DNA of 64,000 nucleotides from Psychrobacter sp. P2G3. Lineage in GTDB: Bacteria; Pseudomonadota; Gammaproteobacteria; Pseudomonadales; Moraxellaceae. Position 1 is the first letter of the stretch. Every line of letters starts with the position of its first letter. The stretch covers positions 558,001 through 622,000 of the forward strand of contig NZ_CP012529.1 of assembly GCF_001593285.1 (NCBI RefSeq), in the 5' to 3' direction. Positions 8,637-17,596 of this stretch are shown here, piece after piece. The notes beneath the pieces were generated by a model, which worked only from the letters and a program-made list of their open reading frames with translations, searched no databases and was not told where the DNA came from. The position numbers and the translations under genes were made by a program.

Positions 8637-9427
8637 AGTCGTTGTCTTTGTCTCTATTTATACAGTGGAAAGATAAGGGTTAGGATGCGCAATATTATAA
8701 GGTGACTCATAAACCAACGGACATGTTTAGCAAAAATAAAAGCTACCCATTATAGGATAAATAAGGGACTAAAAATAGGGGCTTTCATCCATTGAACCAA
8801 CCACTAAATTGAAGCTGTTGCTAGGTAATGGGTAGTTGATGCGAGTTGGCTTGACATCATTTTCGGGAATGTACTGAGTATTAGTAATATAGTCAGTTCA
8901 AAATAAAAGGAGTACATACTGTAACACCGTTCTGCTGGGATGAGTTTTCCTCGCTTGCTGTGCGCAAGCCAGACAGAGGCTGCGAAAAATTCATCTCAGC
9001 AGTATTGTATTTTTTTTAGAGTGAGTCGACTATATTGGCTGCTGCATTGAGATATGCGTGTTGTGCTAGTCAATTTCAAGATTAGGATCTTTAATTGCTA
9101 GCCTTGACTCTAACATTAACATCGTCTCTAGCTGCCAATTGATTCGTCACCATAATCAGTCCTAAATAGAAGTACAAAAATCATAACGCGCTACTGAGAT
9201 AAATGCCTTGCAAAAGAAATGCCAGTACAGCATGGATAACTAAGGAACAATTAGGGGAGAAAAGGCAAGATGTATAACAGGAGATGAAGGAAAGACTTTC
9301 TAATAAAAATAGATTCTATAAAGATCTAAAAGTGCCTGAAATCCTATCGTTAATCAGGTTTAAAAACCATGCTCTTAAAATAGTACATGGTCTTTTAACG
9401 TGCTTGAACACATGTTTTTTTGAAAAG
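8637..9427. other. Long spacer holding a MITE-like repeat
   Basis: About 790 bases between the ileS start and the stop of the GntR gene. It contains the ileS promoter, a 149-bp inverted-repeat element (8887-9035) and, near 9186-9230, a short sequence resembling a degenerate core of the same element. A possible ORF at 9284 has no spaced ribosome site and runs antisense into the GntR gene, so I do not call it. Confidence 0.5.
8887..9035. repeat. MITE-like palindromic repeat, copy 1
   Basis: 149 bp bounded by ATATAGTC and GACTATAT. The interior has a long imperfect inverted repeat (CTGCTGGGATGAGTTTT against AAAAATTCATCTCAGCAG) around a GC-richer centre. It aligns end to end, in the opposite orientation, with 26800-26938, including the centre GCAGCCTCTG. 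There is no coding capacity. If the element proper is TAGTC...GACTA, both flanks are TA, as for IS630/mariner-type insertion into TA. It lies about 250 bp upstream of ileS. Confidence 0.75.
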
Positions 9428-10144
9428 TTAGACCGGTACGATGGTCAGCTGCTCTGCCAAGCTAAAGAATGGTTTTGCAGAGCATTCAAAATCAAGCCCA
9501 GCCTCCAAATGATTCAAATGCTCGTCAATTAATAATAGAAGGCGTTCTTCATCCTTTGCTTCGATAGCCTGTACCATATCAAGATGTTCATCTTCGGCAC
9601 AATTGGACGATCCGACCTTATTATACAAGCCGATAATTAAGGTAGTACGTAGCGTCAATTCACTCAAAAACCGCTCTAGGACTTGGTTGTCAGCGATGGT
9701 AGCCAAATGCATATGAAATGTACGTGACAAGCGAAGTTCTGCGGGCTTATCGCCTTGCGCACGTGCTTTAGCCTCAGCGGCTATCGTGGCGCGCATATCA
9801 GCAATATCTTGCGGAGTGATGTTCTTGATTACCTTACGTGCAAGCGTCCGCTCAATCGTGCGGCGGGCTTCAAACACATCGCCAGCTTCTTTCGGCGAAG
9901 GCGTGGATACAAAAGCACCTCGATTAGGCTGTAATTGCACCACATGCATGGTTGCAAGCGTAGAAAGCGCACGCCTGACATTGGCTCTATTACATTCAAA
10001 TAGATCGCTCAACATCTGCTCACCTAGCTTTGTTCCGGCTGGCAGACGCTGCTCTGACACCGCAGCGGTGATAGAGTTAATGATCGTTTGCTCTGGTATC
10101 TCATCGAACCCAGAAGCTGATTTTTTAGTTTTTACAATATTCAT
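9428..10144 (-). CDS. GntR-family regulator (FadR/FCD subfamily)
   Basis: 238 residues. An N-terminal winged helix (about 18-80: QTIINSITAAV, then GTKLGEQMLSDLF and NRANVRRALSTLATMHVVQL, ending in the wing RGAFVSTPS) is followed by an all-helical FCD ligand domain (about 90-225). The FCD domain has the metal or carboxylate-binding pattern of Asp/His residues, such as RTFHMHLA and DEHLNHL. FCD regulators usually bind small organic acids and repress an adjacent catabolic operon. The gene faces the racemase-permease genes divergently, and the 218-bp space between holds three identical palindromes that fit an operator. The likely role is ligand-controlled repression of itself and of the racemase-permease pair. 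The start codon lacks a clear ribosome site. Confidence 0.88.
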   Translation of the reverse strand: MNIVKTKKSASGFDEIPEQTIINSITAAVSEQRLPAGTKLGEQMLSDLFECNRANVRRALSTLATMHVVQLQPNRGAFVSTPSPKEAGDVFEARRTIERTLARKVIKNITPQDIADMRATIAAEAKARAQGDKPAELRLSRTFHMHLATIADNQVLERFLSELTLRTTLIIGLYNKVGSSNCAEDEHLDMVQAIEAKDEERLLLLIDEHLNHLEAGLDFECSAKPFFSLAEQLTIVPV

Positions 10145-10205
10145 AGGCGCAATTATAGAGCCCCATCCTCATCGCCACAACAAATATTATAAATTTTTGA
10201 TTGTT

Positions 10206-10241
10206 TTGTTAACAATAATAGTTAACAATGTTTGTTAACAA
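10206..10241. promoter_or_regulatory. Three phased TTGTTAACAA palindromes, likely GntR operator
   Basis: TTGTTAACAA at 10206-10215, TAGTTAACAA at 10219-10228 and TTGTTAACAA at 10232-10241. The centres are exactly 13 bp apart. They lie 62 bp ahead of the GntR start and about 120 bp ahead of the racemase start. Palindromes of the form TTGT-N2-ACAA suit dimeric FCD-type GntR proteins. Binding is inferred, not shown. Confidence 0.7.
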
Positions 10242-10362
10242 CAATTATTTGATGACAGTTCGATATTGAATAATTGATAACGAGTAATTAACAACAAAAC
10301 TAAAAATCAATAATGAAACTAATAACGAAAATGACAACGAAAACGAGAAATAGCGAGCTTCT

Positions 10363-11061
10363 ATGAAAATTTTAGTAATGAATCCAAATTCAACGACTTC
10401 AATGACAGATAAAATCGTTGAAAGTGCGCGTCAAAAAGCCAGCGCTGGCACTACCATTATTGGCGCATCTGGAACGGATGCTCCTGCCTCTATTCAAGGA
10501 CATCACGACGAAGCGTTGTCTGTTCCTGGTTTAATCAGACGTTTACAGCAAGCTGAAGCAGAAGGTATTGATGGGGTGGTGGTTGCTTGTTTTGATGATC
10601 CGGGTATCGGCGCTTGCCGCGAAGTTTTTTCAGGACCTGTTCTTGGAATTTGCGAAGCAGCAGTCAAGGCGGCGAGTATGATTTCGACGTCATTTAGTGT
10701 TGTCACGACCTTACCTCGATCTGTACCTGTGATTGAAGAGCTTATTCATGGTTATGGCTTATCCCATCGCTGCCGCCGTGTACGCTCTGCTGCCATACCG
10801 GTACTTGCACTTGAAGAGCCTGGCTCTGGCGCACGAGAAAAAGTCCGTGATGAGATTTTACGTGCGGTACGTGAAGATAACTGCGAAGCCGTTGTTTTAG
10901 GCTGTGCTGGTATGGCTGATTTGACAGAGTGGTTGACTGAGGAGACTGGCGTTCCTGTCATTGATGGCGTTGCTGTTGCTACGCGCATGGTTGAGGCCTT
11001 GGTTGGCTGCGGCTTGAAAACAAGCAAAGTTGGCGCCTATGCGGCACCGATTCAGAGTTAA
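10363..11061 (+). CDS. Asp/Glu/hydantoin racemase family protein
   Basis: 232 residues, close to the family size. Cofactor-independent racemases of this group use two cysteines as acid and base. Here these are Cys76 (VVACFDDPG) and Cys181 (VLGCAGMADL), with MNPNST at 6-11 forming the substrate loop. The best-known members racemise hydantoins or allantoin. The gene is followed after 61 bases by an NCS1 permease and faces a GntR regulator, which supports a nucleobase- or hydantoin-type substrate. There is no hydantoinase, allantoinase or carbamoylase nearby, so downstream catabolism must be coded elsewhere if it exists. A weak GAGAAATAGCGAG sequence precedes the ATG. Confidence 0.88.
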   Translation: MKILVMNPNSTTSMTDKIVESARQKASAGTTIIGASGTDAPASIQGHHDEALSVPGLIRRLQQAEAEGIDGVVVACFDDPGIGACREVFSGPVLGICEAAVKAASMISTSFSVVTTLPRSVPVIEELIHGYGLSHRCRRVRSAAIPVLALEEPGSGAREKVRDEILRAVREDNCEAVVLGCAGMADLTEWLTEETGVPVIDGVAVATRMVEALVGCGLKTSKVGAYAAPIQS

Positions 11062-11122
11062 ATAAATTGAAATGAGATAACCCACGATTAACCAATAAAC
11101 TTTCTCAAGGAAGGAGAACGTA

Positions 11123-12493
11123 ATGGAAAATGCGAAAGTTGCCGTCGCTGCGGCAGGAGTGAAAGCCCTCGATCATAAGACGGTTGGAAAGGCGGTTGGA
11201 GAGGAAAGTCTGGCACCGCAAACCACGCGGATTATGGGCTCATGGTCTTATTTATTTGCTTGGTTAGGTGGGTGTGTCTCCATCGGGACATTCACGGTTG
11301 GATCAGGCCTCGTCGGCACCTTAAATCTACTACAAGTGGTTGTCGCCATTACGATTGGTTGTAGCGTTATTGGCGCAGCGCTGATGATTAATGGCCGAGC
11401 CGGTCATAAATATGGTATACCGTTCATGGTGCAGACTCGCTCTGCCTTTGGTTTTTCCGGTAGCCGTATTCCAGCACTCGTGCGTTCAGTGCCAGCGATT
11501 GTATGGTTTGGCTTTCAGAGCTGGATTGGTGCTGGAGCCCTAAACTTGGTATCTGATACTTTGTTTGGCTACAACAATATTGTCGTCTTCTTCATTGGCT
11601 TTCAATTCCTACAAATTGGTTTATCCGTCCTTGGTTTCCATGGAATCAAATGGCTTGAAAATATTGGTTCCGTTTTTATTATCGGTTCACTTGCATACAT
11701 GTTTTTTAGTGTCATTAACAAGTATGGCGCTACGATTTCTACCAACCTTGTTAATGTTGAAGGCACATGGGGCACACCGTTTTGGGGTGCAACGATGTTG
11801 TTCTTGGGTGTCTATAGCACGATGATGCTCAACGTCTCTGATTATTCAAGAGAATTGCGTAAGAATGTTGGGCTATTCCGTCAAGTGGTTATTTATGCCA
11901 ACTCAATTCTTCCTGCCACACTATTTATGGGGTTGATTGGGGTGATGGTCACTAGTGCGACTGGTGAGGTCGATCCTATTCAAGTGTTTTCTAGCGCCGT
12001 CGATAACAAGCCTTTATTGATTATCACCATGCTTTTCATCGCTTTTGCGCAAGTCACGACCAATATCTTAAACAACGTTATTCCACCTGCTTATGCGTTA
12101 ATGGATATCTTTAACCTTAAGTATAAAACAGCGGCTGTTATTGTTGGTTTGCTAGCATTCTGTACCTTCCCTTGGGAGCTGGTAAAAGATGAATCTGCCG
12201 CAGGATTGAATCTATTTATTCAAACCTATTCAGCCTTCTTGGGCCCAATATTTGCAATCTTAGTAGTAGATTACTATTTCTTGCGCAAACAAAAACTTGA
12301 TATCGATAAGCTCTATGACAAAGATGGCCCTTATAAAGGCGTCAATATGGCTGCAGTCATCGCTATGATTATTGGTACTGGGGTCGCGTTAACATTCTCA
12401 AGTATCTCATGGTACGCAAGCTTGATTCCAGCAGGTGCTATCTATTGGATCTTGATGCTCAAAATGCCCGCTGCGCAGCGTTTTATGTCATAA
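11123..12493 (+). CDS. NCS1-family nucleobase/hydantoin/allantoin permease
   Basis: 456 residues with about 12 hydrophobic segments. The NCS1 (Mhp1/PucI/CodB) fold is indicated by GSWSYLFAWLGGCVSIGTF in helix 1, by GRAGHKYGIPFMVQTRSAFG before helix 3, by VWFGFQSWIGAGALN in helix 3 (Trp and Gln as in Mhp1 substrate contacts), and by MLNVSDYSRELR in the middle. These are sodium- or proton-coupled importers of hydantoins, allantoin, uracil or cytosine. An AAGGAAGGAG ribosome site precedes the ATG. It lies 61 bases downstream of the racemase and is likely cotranscribed, so it probably imports the racemase substrate. A strong hairpin follows. Confidence 0.9.
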   Translation: MENAKVAVAAAGVKALDHKTVGKAVGEESLAPQTTRIMGSWSYLFAWLGGCVSIGTFTVGSGLVGTLNLLQVVVAITIGCSVIGAALMINGRAGHKYGIPFMVQTRSAFGFSGSRIPALVRSVPAIVWFGFQSWIGAGALNLVSDTLFGYNNIVVFFIGFQFLQIGLSVLGFHGIKWLENIGSVFIIGSLAYMFFSVINKYGATISTNLVNVEGTWGTPFWGATMLFLGVYSTMMLNVSDYSRELRKNVGLFRQVVIYANSILPATLFMGLIGVMVTSATGEVDPIQVFSSAVDNKPLLIITMLFIAFAQVTTNILNNVIPPAYALMDIFNLKYKTAAVIVGLLAFCTFPWELVKDESAAGLNLFIQTYSAFLGPIFAILVVDYYFLRKQKLDIDKLYDKDGPYKGVNMAAVIAMIIGTGVALTFSSISWYASLIPAGAIYWILMLKMPAAQRFMS

Positions 12494-12525
12494 ACAATTT
12501 CGTTCAGAATTTGAGATAGATAAAC

Positions 12526-12565
12526 AACAATCCCTACCGTAGAGTGTTCTACCGTAGGGATTGTT
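12526..12565 (+). terminator. Hairpin downstream of permease gene
   Basis: AACAATCCCTAC pairs with GTAGGGATTGTT, with an inner GTAGA/TCTAC stem. It is a very stable hairpin but without a T-run, so it may be an RNA 3'-end stabiliser or pause element rather than a classical terminator. Confidence 0.6.
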
Positions 12566-12705
12566 GCGTTAAGCAGTTGGTTGCTGCATGATAACCTTAA
12601 GTTGTCAGGGTCTTAGCTGATGTTAAGGTGTTAAACAATGCTAAGCTCATATCGCTTACTTTTTTTACTGAAATGTAAGATTACTCTCATCAAGGAAGAT
12701 GAAAT

Positions 12706-13821
12706 ATGAAAATAGGCATCCCTAAAGAAATTAAAAATAATGAAAATCGTGTTGGCCTGACTCCAAGTGTGGTTAGTATCTTGGTCGACAACGGTCATGA
12801 AATTTTGGTCGAAAGTAATGCTGATATCGGCTCACAATTTACTGATGAGGATTATAAAACGGCAGGGGCTACTATCGTTAAGAGTGCTGATAAGGCTTGG
12901 AATGCTGAGCTGGTCATTAAGGTAAAAGAACCGCAGAGTAATGAATATAAGTATTTAATTAAAGATTTAACATTATTTACCTATTTGCATCTCTCTAACG
13001 AGCCTGAGCTTGCGAAAGTGTTGATCAATAATAAAGTAACCGGTATTGCTTACGAGACAGTGCAATTGACAGACAACTCATTGCCACTACTCACACCGAT
13101 GAGCGAAATTGCTGGGCGTATGAGTACGCAAATTGGTGCGCAGTTTTTGCAGACTTTTTATGGCGGTAAAGGGATTTTGCTGGTCGGCGTTCCAGGCGTA
13201 CAAAAGGGCAGAGTGACTATTATTGGTGGCGGGGTAGCCGGTACAGAAGCGGCAAAAATTGCGATTGGCCTACGTGCTGACGTTACTATTTTGGATCTTG
13301 ATCCTAAACGTCTCAAGCAGCTATCTGAGATGTTTGATAATAATGTGCAGACTCTAATATCTAACAAAGTCAACATCGCAAAAAGTGTAAAAGAAAGTGA
13401 TTTGGTCATCGGTGCAGTGTTGATTCCAGGAGCGGCAACACCGAAACTCGTCAGCGAGGAGATGATTAAATCAATGAGCGCTGGCAGTGTCATTATTGAT
13501 ATTGCTATTGACCAAGGCGGCGTCTTTGAAACTACCGACCGTATTACTACTCATGATAGTCCGACTTATATTAAGCATGGGGTGATTCATTATGCGGTTG
13601 CTAATATTCCAGGAGCAGTGCCACGTACCTCAACAATAGCGCTCTCTAACGTCACCTTGCCGTATGTATTGGCACTAGCTAAAAAAGGCTATCGGCAAGC
13701 ATGTCTTGATGATCCAGCACTGGCAAAAGGCGTTAATACCACTCAAGGCTATATGACCTATAAGGCAGTTGCTGAGACGTTGGGTTATGAATATAAAACA
13801 CTAGATGATTTGATTGGTTAG
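12706..13821 (+). CDS. ald: Alanine dehydrogenase
   Basis: 371 residues, the normal length. It interconverts L-alanine with pyruvate and ammonia using NAD. The pyruvate-binding lysine (Lys74 in VKVKEP) and catalytic His95 (YLHLSNE) fall at the canonical positions. A Rossmann motif, [15 protein letters not shown], begins at about residue 169, and DIAIDQGG contains the conserved catalytic Asp near 269. The ATG is preceded by AAGGAAG. It is monocistronic, with a hairpin before it and a spacer after. It might help use amino acids released from peptides or hydantoin-type substrates, but no regulator is adjacent. Confidence 0.96.
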   Translation: MKIGIPKEIKNNENRVGLTPSVVSILVDNGHEILVESNADIGSQFTDEDYKTAGATIVKSADKAWNAELVIKVKEPQSNEYKYLIKDLTLFTYLHLSNEPELAKVLINNKVTGIAYETVQLTDNSLPLLTPMSEIAGRMSTQIGAQFLQTFYGGKGILLVGVPGVQKGRVTIIGGGVAGTEAAKIAIGLRADVTILDLDPKRLKQLSEMFDNNVQTLISNKVNIAKSVKESDLVIGAVLIPGAATPKLVSEEMIKSMSAGSVIIDIAIDQGGVFETTDRITTHDSPTYIKHGVIHYAVANIPGAVPRTSTIALSNVTLPYVLALAKKGYRQACLDDPALAKGVNTTQGYMTYKAVAETLGYEYKTLDDLIG

Positions 13822-13989
13822 ATTCTTTAGAGAATAGGGCTGCTGGTGGGGTCAGTATGTATCGCGTTTCAATATAAAAGCACAATGTTTTTAATAATGT
13901 TTTCAATGATTTAAATTGACGGCAAATACTCATTATTATACTGTAGATAATAGACAACAACCACTATAGACAATATAGGAATAACAGAC

Positions 13990-14583
13990 ATGGAACTTTA
14001 TGATTTAGAGTTATCAGGGAATTGCTATAAGGTTCGGCTGTTTTTAGCATTGATTCAACAACCTTATACATTGCGCTCGGTGGATTTTTTAGAAGGTGAA
14101 CATAAGAATGAAGAATCTATTAAACGTAATGTCTTTGGTGAAATTCCGGTATTCATTGATGGCGATTTAATTCTTAGAGATTCACAAGCCATTCTTGTTT
14201 ATCTTGCTAGAAAGTTTGATAGAACGGACTGGTATCCAACGACGCCTGCTGATGAGGCTAAGGTTGTGCAGTGGTTGATGGTCGCTGAAAGTGAGATTGC
14301 CAGAGGCCCTAATGATGCCCGATTGCATGATAAGTTTGGCTATCCATTAGACATTGATTTGGCTAGGAGCAAGTCAACCCGCATCCTTGATATCTTAAAT
14401 AAGCATCTAGCAAATCGTGACTGGTTAGAGCTTGATCGGCCGACGATAGCGGATTTAGCTTGCTTCCCTTATGTCGCACTTAGCCACGAAGGCGGCGTAT
14501 CACTAGAGTCTTATCCAGCGATACAGAGCTGGATAGAGCGTATCAAGGCGCTACCAAATTTTGTCTCCATGCCTGAAATATGA
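13990..14583 (+). CDS. Glutathione S-transferase family protein
   Basis: 197 residues. The N-terminal thioredoxin-like domain (1-75) has the GST G-site pattern: NCYKVRLFLAL early, the cis-proline in FGEIPVF at about residue 54, and DSQAILVYLA (SNAIL/DSQAI motif) at about 66. The helical C-domain (90-190) contains RPTIADLACFPY, the N-capping box of the family. The likely role is glutathione conjugation or reduction of electrophiles or peroxides; the substrate is unknown. The first residues (MELYDLELSGNCYKV) suggest Ser or Asn rather than Tyr near the active site. It appears monocistronic; an AGGAATAACAG sequence precedes the ATG. Confidence 0.9.
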   Translation: MELYDLELSGNCYKVRLFLALIQQPYTLRSVDFLEGEHKNEESIKRNVFGEIPVFIDGDLILRDSQAILVYLARKFDRTDWYPTTPADEAKVVQWLMVAESEIARGPNDARLHDKFGYPLDIDLARSKSTRILDILNKHLANRDWLELDRPTIADLACFPYVALSHEGGVSLESYPAIQSWIERIKALPNFVSMPEI

Positions 14584-14680
14584 TGAAAAATTACTCCTAC
14601 GGTAGGCTTATTAATGCAATTAGATGGAATTTTAAATTAAGCAACTCTCTAAGTAAGCCATCTATATTAATTGTAGTAAA

Positions 14681-15232
14681 TTAGAAATTTGAGCTAAGCC
14701 ACAACCTTAATCTAAGCGACCAAAGCGGCTGAATACCTGTCAATCCTTGTGTCATCTCACCATCTTTTAAGATGACATATGAAGGTGTGACCTGTCCCTG
14801 CCAATCGGCGAAAATATTGCCTTCTTGGTCATTAATTGTCGTAAAACTATAATCATGCTCATTAAGATAGCTGTGAAGTTCTTGATCAGAGCCTGACTTA
14901 ATAGCGATAGTAACTACTGGGTAGTTATTCGCCGCTGCGAGCTTGTCTATAGTTGGCGAGGTCACGCTACAAATCGGACACCATGTACCCCAGAAATATA
15001 CCAGCGTTGGCTTATCCGCACTCATAGCAGCCAAATCAACTGCCTGTCCTTGATAGTCAGTAAGTTGCAGCTGCGGATTGGCTGGCATGACAGGTTGTCG
15101 CCACCAGTTAATTGCAGTATATACCACCACAAAGACTAGGCCATATAACAGTACGGTCTTAAGCACTGATAACAGCTTCTGTTTTGGGGTTTTCTTAGGC
15201 TTTATCTTTTTCTTTTCAACATCAGTAATCAT
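14681..15232 (-). CDS. TlpA/ScsD-like membrane-anchored thiol-disulfide oxidoreductase
   Basis: 183 residues. A basic N-terminus is followed by one membrane anchor (about 24-42), placing the thioredoxin-like domain (about 55-183) in the periplasm. The active site is WCPIC (Cys85/Cys88), preceded by LVYFWGTW, and the cis-proline is in VTPSYVI near residue 150. The architecture matches the 'protein disulfide oxidoreductase' or ScsD group (suppressor of copper sensitivity), which reduces or isomerises periplasmic disulfides. There is no Dsb membrane partner or copper gene next to it. The ribosome site is weak. It is convergent with the GST gene, 97 bases away. Confidence 0.85.
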   Translation of the reverse strand: MITDVEKKKIKPKKTPKQKLLSVLKTVLLYGLVFVVVYTAINWWRQPVMPANPQLQLTDYQGQAVDLAAMSADKPTLVYFWGTWCPICSVTSPTIDKLAAANNYPVVTIAIKSGSDQELHSYLNEHDYSFTTINDQEGNIFADWQGQVTPSYVILKDGEMTQGLTGIQPLWSLRLRLWLSSNF

Positions 15233-15319
15233 AGCGTCTGCTTTTCTTGTCTTCAGTCTATTTACTTAAATGAATTACTCGGAGTAGGGGTTTTCTGAAA
15301 TAAAGGTTTTTTGGATAAA

Positions 15320-15350
15320 AATAAACGGCTGAATGGTCAGCCGTTTTATT
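15320..15350 (-). terminator. Terminator of the GNAT-nitrilase gene
   Basis: AAACGGCTGA / TCAGCCGTTT with a 4-base loop; on the minus strand it is followed by ATTTTTA. It lies about 75 bases past the stop at 15425 and upstream of the next leftward gene. Confidence 0.8.
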
Positions 15351-15424
15351 AAAATAAAGGTTGTTAAAGTAGTAAGTTCTTAGAGTAGTAAGTTTTCAAA
15401 GTTTGCAGCTGTATTTTAAAGCTT

Positions 15425-17062
15425 TTAAGACTTCTCAGCACGTCCTTGCAACGGATCACCTAGTAACACACTACCAGAGTTTTCGCGACGCTCTTCATCG
15501 CTGATTTTACTCGCAGAAACTTTGGCTTTTCGCTTCCACTTAAGACTAAACAAGTCGTCACGGCGATCAAGCAAATTATGTACTGAACCTTCGTTACGCA
15601 CATGAATGAGCTTATCTAAATTCACATCAGAGAAAAATACCATCTCTGTATTAGGTGTGGTTTCTGCCATAATGGCATCATGCGGAAAGGCAAAATCTGA
15701 AGGTGAGAAAATAGTCGACTGCGCGTATTGAATATCAAGGCTTTCAACTTGCGGCAAGTTACCAACTGATCCGCAAATCATCACATAGCATTCATTTTCG
15801 ATAGCACGTGCTTGCGCGCAATGACGCACACGCAAATAACCATTTTGCGTATCTGTCCAGAACGGTACGAATAAAATATCCATATCATCAAGCGCCATTA
15901 AGCGTGCAAGCTCAGGAAATTCGACATCGTAACAAACCAAAATACCAACACGGCCAGCGTCAGTATCAAACACTTTTACCTCATCACCGCCTTCGATAAC
16001 CCAAGCACTACGCTCGTGCGGGGTAATATGGATTTTGCGCTGCTCTTCTACGGTACCGTCACGGCGGCATAAATAGCTGACATTATATAAGACATCGTTT
16101 TCATCGATTAGCGGCATAGAACCGCTGATGACGTTGACGTTATAGCTTACTGCCAAATGTGAGATCTCATTTTTGAACCATTCGGTATAACCAGCCAAAA
16201 ATCGAATAGCAACGTTTTGATCCGTTGATTCGCACAGACCCATTAATGGCGCATTAAAAAACTCTGGCAAGCAAGCAAAGTCAGAATTGTAATCTGCCAT
16301 AATATCGACAAAGAATTCAACTTGTTGTAGGAGTTCTTCTGGCGACTCAACTTCGCGCATCTGCCATTGAATACCACCGATGCGTACTTCAGATTTACGA
16401 GTGTTTGGCTTGTAATCTCTGGGTTCGTAATAGATATTTGCCCACTCAAGCAGGGTTGCAAAGCCTTTAGATTGTTTATCATCTGGTAAATAAGCAGTTA
16501 AAATACGCTTGACAATAAAGCCATTAGACAACTGGAATGATAGAGCAGGATCGTGAATCTCACGCGATTCAACAGCCTCGATATAGTCACCAGGGGATAA
16601 ATCCTGATGGTCATGATATTTCGGAATACGTCCACCAGCTAGGATAGCTCGCAAGTTGAGCTGGCGGCATAGCTCTTTACGAGCATCATATAATCTACGA
16701 CCCAAACGATAGCCACGATATTCAGGGTCAATCAGCGCATCTAGACCATAGATAGCATCGCCTTCAGGGTTGTCTTTAATGATTTCTTTTTGTCCAATTA
16801 AATCATCATAAGTATGCGGGTTCGAGAACTTGGTATAATCAACACGCATAGACAGCACGATACCGATTAACTGATCGTGGTCAAATAAAGCGATTTGCCC
16901 TTCTGGAAAAGCATCAATCAAAGTGTGAATAGTAGTCTTTGACCATGAACCGCCTAAGTTAGCATAGACACGATCCATCAATGATTTTAACTGTGGGTAA
17001 TCTTTTTTCTTAATTTCGGCAATCGTTAGATGAAAATCGTCTAATTTTTCAATTTTGCTCAT
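15425..17062 (-). CDS. GNAT acetyltransferase / carbon-nitrogen hydrolase fusion
   Basis: 545 residues. An N-terminal GNAT domain (about 10-190) contains the acetyl-CoA loop DPEYRGYRLGRRLYDARKE (112-130). The C-terminal nitrilase-superfamily domain (about 225-510) has the Glu-Lys-Cys triad: Glu267 (CLPEFFNAP), Lys343 (RKIHITPHE) and Cys377 (VCYDVEFPE). The domain pair is a known two-domain family of unsettled substrate; amide hydrolysis or transfer combined with acylation is plausible. The start is set at 17062 because AGGAATACT precedes that ATG; a longer frame upstream adds 39 residues of low-quality sequence. It is monocistronic with its own terminator. The C-terminus is basic. Confidence 0.92.
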   Translation of the reverse strand: MSKIEKLDDFHLTIAEIKKKDYPQLKSLMDRVYANLGGSWSKTTIHTLIDAFPEGQIALFDHDQLIGIVLSMRVDYTKFSNPHTYDDLIGQKEIIKDNPEGDAIYGLDALIDPEYRGYRLGRRLYDARKELCRQLNLRAILAGGRIPKYHDHQDLSPGDYIEAVESREIHDPALSFQLSNGFIVKRILTAYLPDDKQSKGFATLLEWANIYYEPRDYKPNTRKSEVRIGGIQWQMREVESPEELLQQVEFFVDIMADYNSDFACLPEFFNAPLMGLCESTDQNVAIRFLAGYTEWFKNEISHLAVSYNVNVISGSMPLIDENDVLYNVSYLCRRDGTVEEQRKIHITPHERSAWVIEGGDEVKVFDTDAGRVGILVCYDVEFPELARLMALDDMDILFVPFWTDTQNGYLRVRHCAQARAIENECYVMICGSVGNLPQVESLDIQYAQSTIFSPSDFAFPHDAIMAETTPNTEMVFFSDVNLDKLIHVRNEGSVHNLLDRRDDLFSLKWKRKAKVSASKISDEERRENSGSVLLGDPLQGRAEKS

Positions 17063-17596
17063 AGTATTCCTGTTTTGGGTATTTACGAATGTTAAATCGT
17101 TGGGTTTGAAGTGGATTAAATATTTATAGGATTTATAACACTGAATTTTTGTGTAACAAAAGTCATAAAAATATACCAATCATTCCGTATAATCGTTACA
17201 ATAATTTATCGTTGCATTTACAATGAGTTATCACTGCTATATTGGTTATTTAGTAAGCATATAGATAGAGGTAAGTTAACGTTTTACAACTATTAACTTA
17301 GAGTTTGTCTCATAATTAAGTAACTGTTTATTTTTAAATAGGCGTTCGTTCATGAATAAATATCTGATTATAAGTAGATATTTAGACTAATAGCTAATTT
17401 TCAGCACTTTTTATGACGATAGCATAGCTTACTAGGATAGTTATTCTATCAAGCAAAGTAAGTAATGACAGTCCAGCATAGTAAATATTTACTACGTTTT
17501 TGTGAATTGTTTCGTGTTACTTATTTTAGTATCACTTCTTTCGTTTGTTCAGCTTTATTTGTAATCCGCGCAAAAGCGCTATTTTTAGGACTTTTC
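17063..17596. other. Divergent AT-rich spacer
   Basis: About 530 bases between the GNAT-nitrilase gene (leftward) and the BLUF gene (rightward). No RNA gene, repeat or clear operator was recognised. It must hold both promoters. An in-frame ATG at 17465 could extend the BLUF protein by 44 residues into this spacer. Confidence 0.4.

Noticed and set aside
9284..9532. 82-codon open frame on the plus strand before and into the GntR gene
   Set aside because: GGAG abuts its ATG without spacing, the product has no recognisable features, and its second half is antisense to a clear GntR gene.
13733..13960. 75-codon frame overlapping the 3' end of ald
   Set aside because: Overlaps ald antisense, no ribosome site, no domain; a chance frame in an AT-rich spacer.
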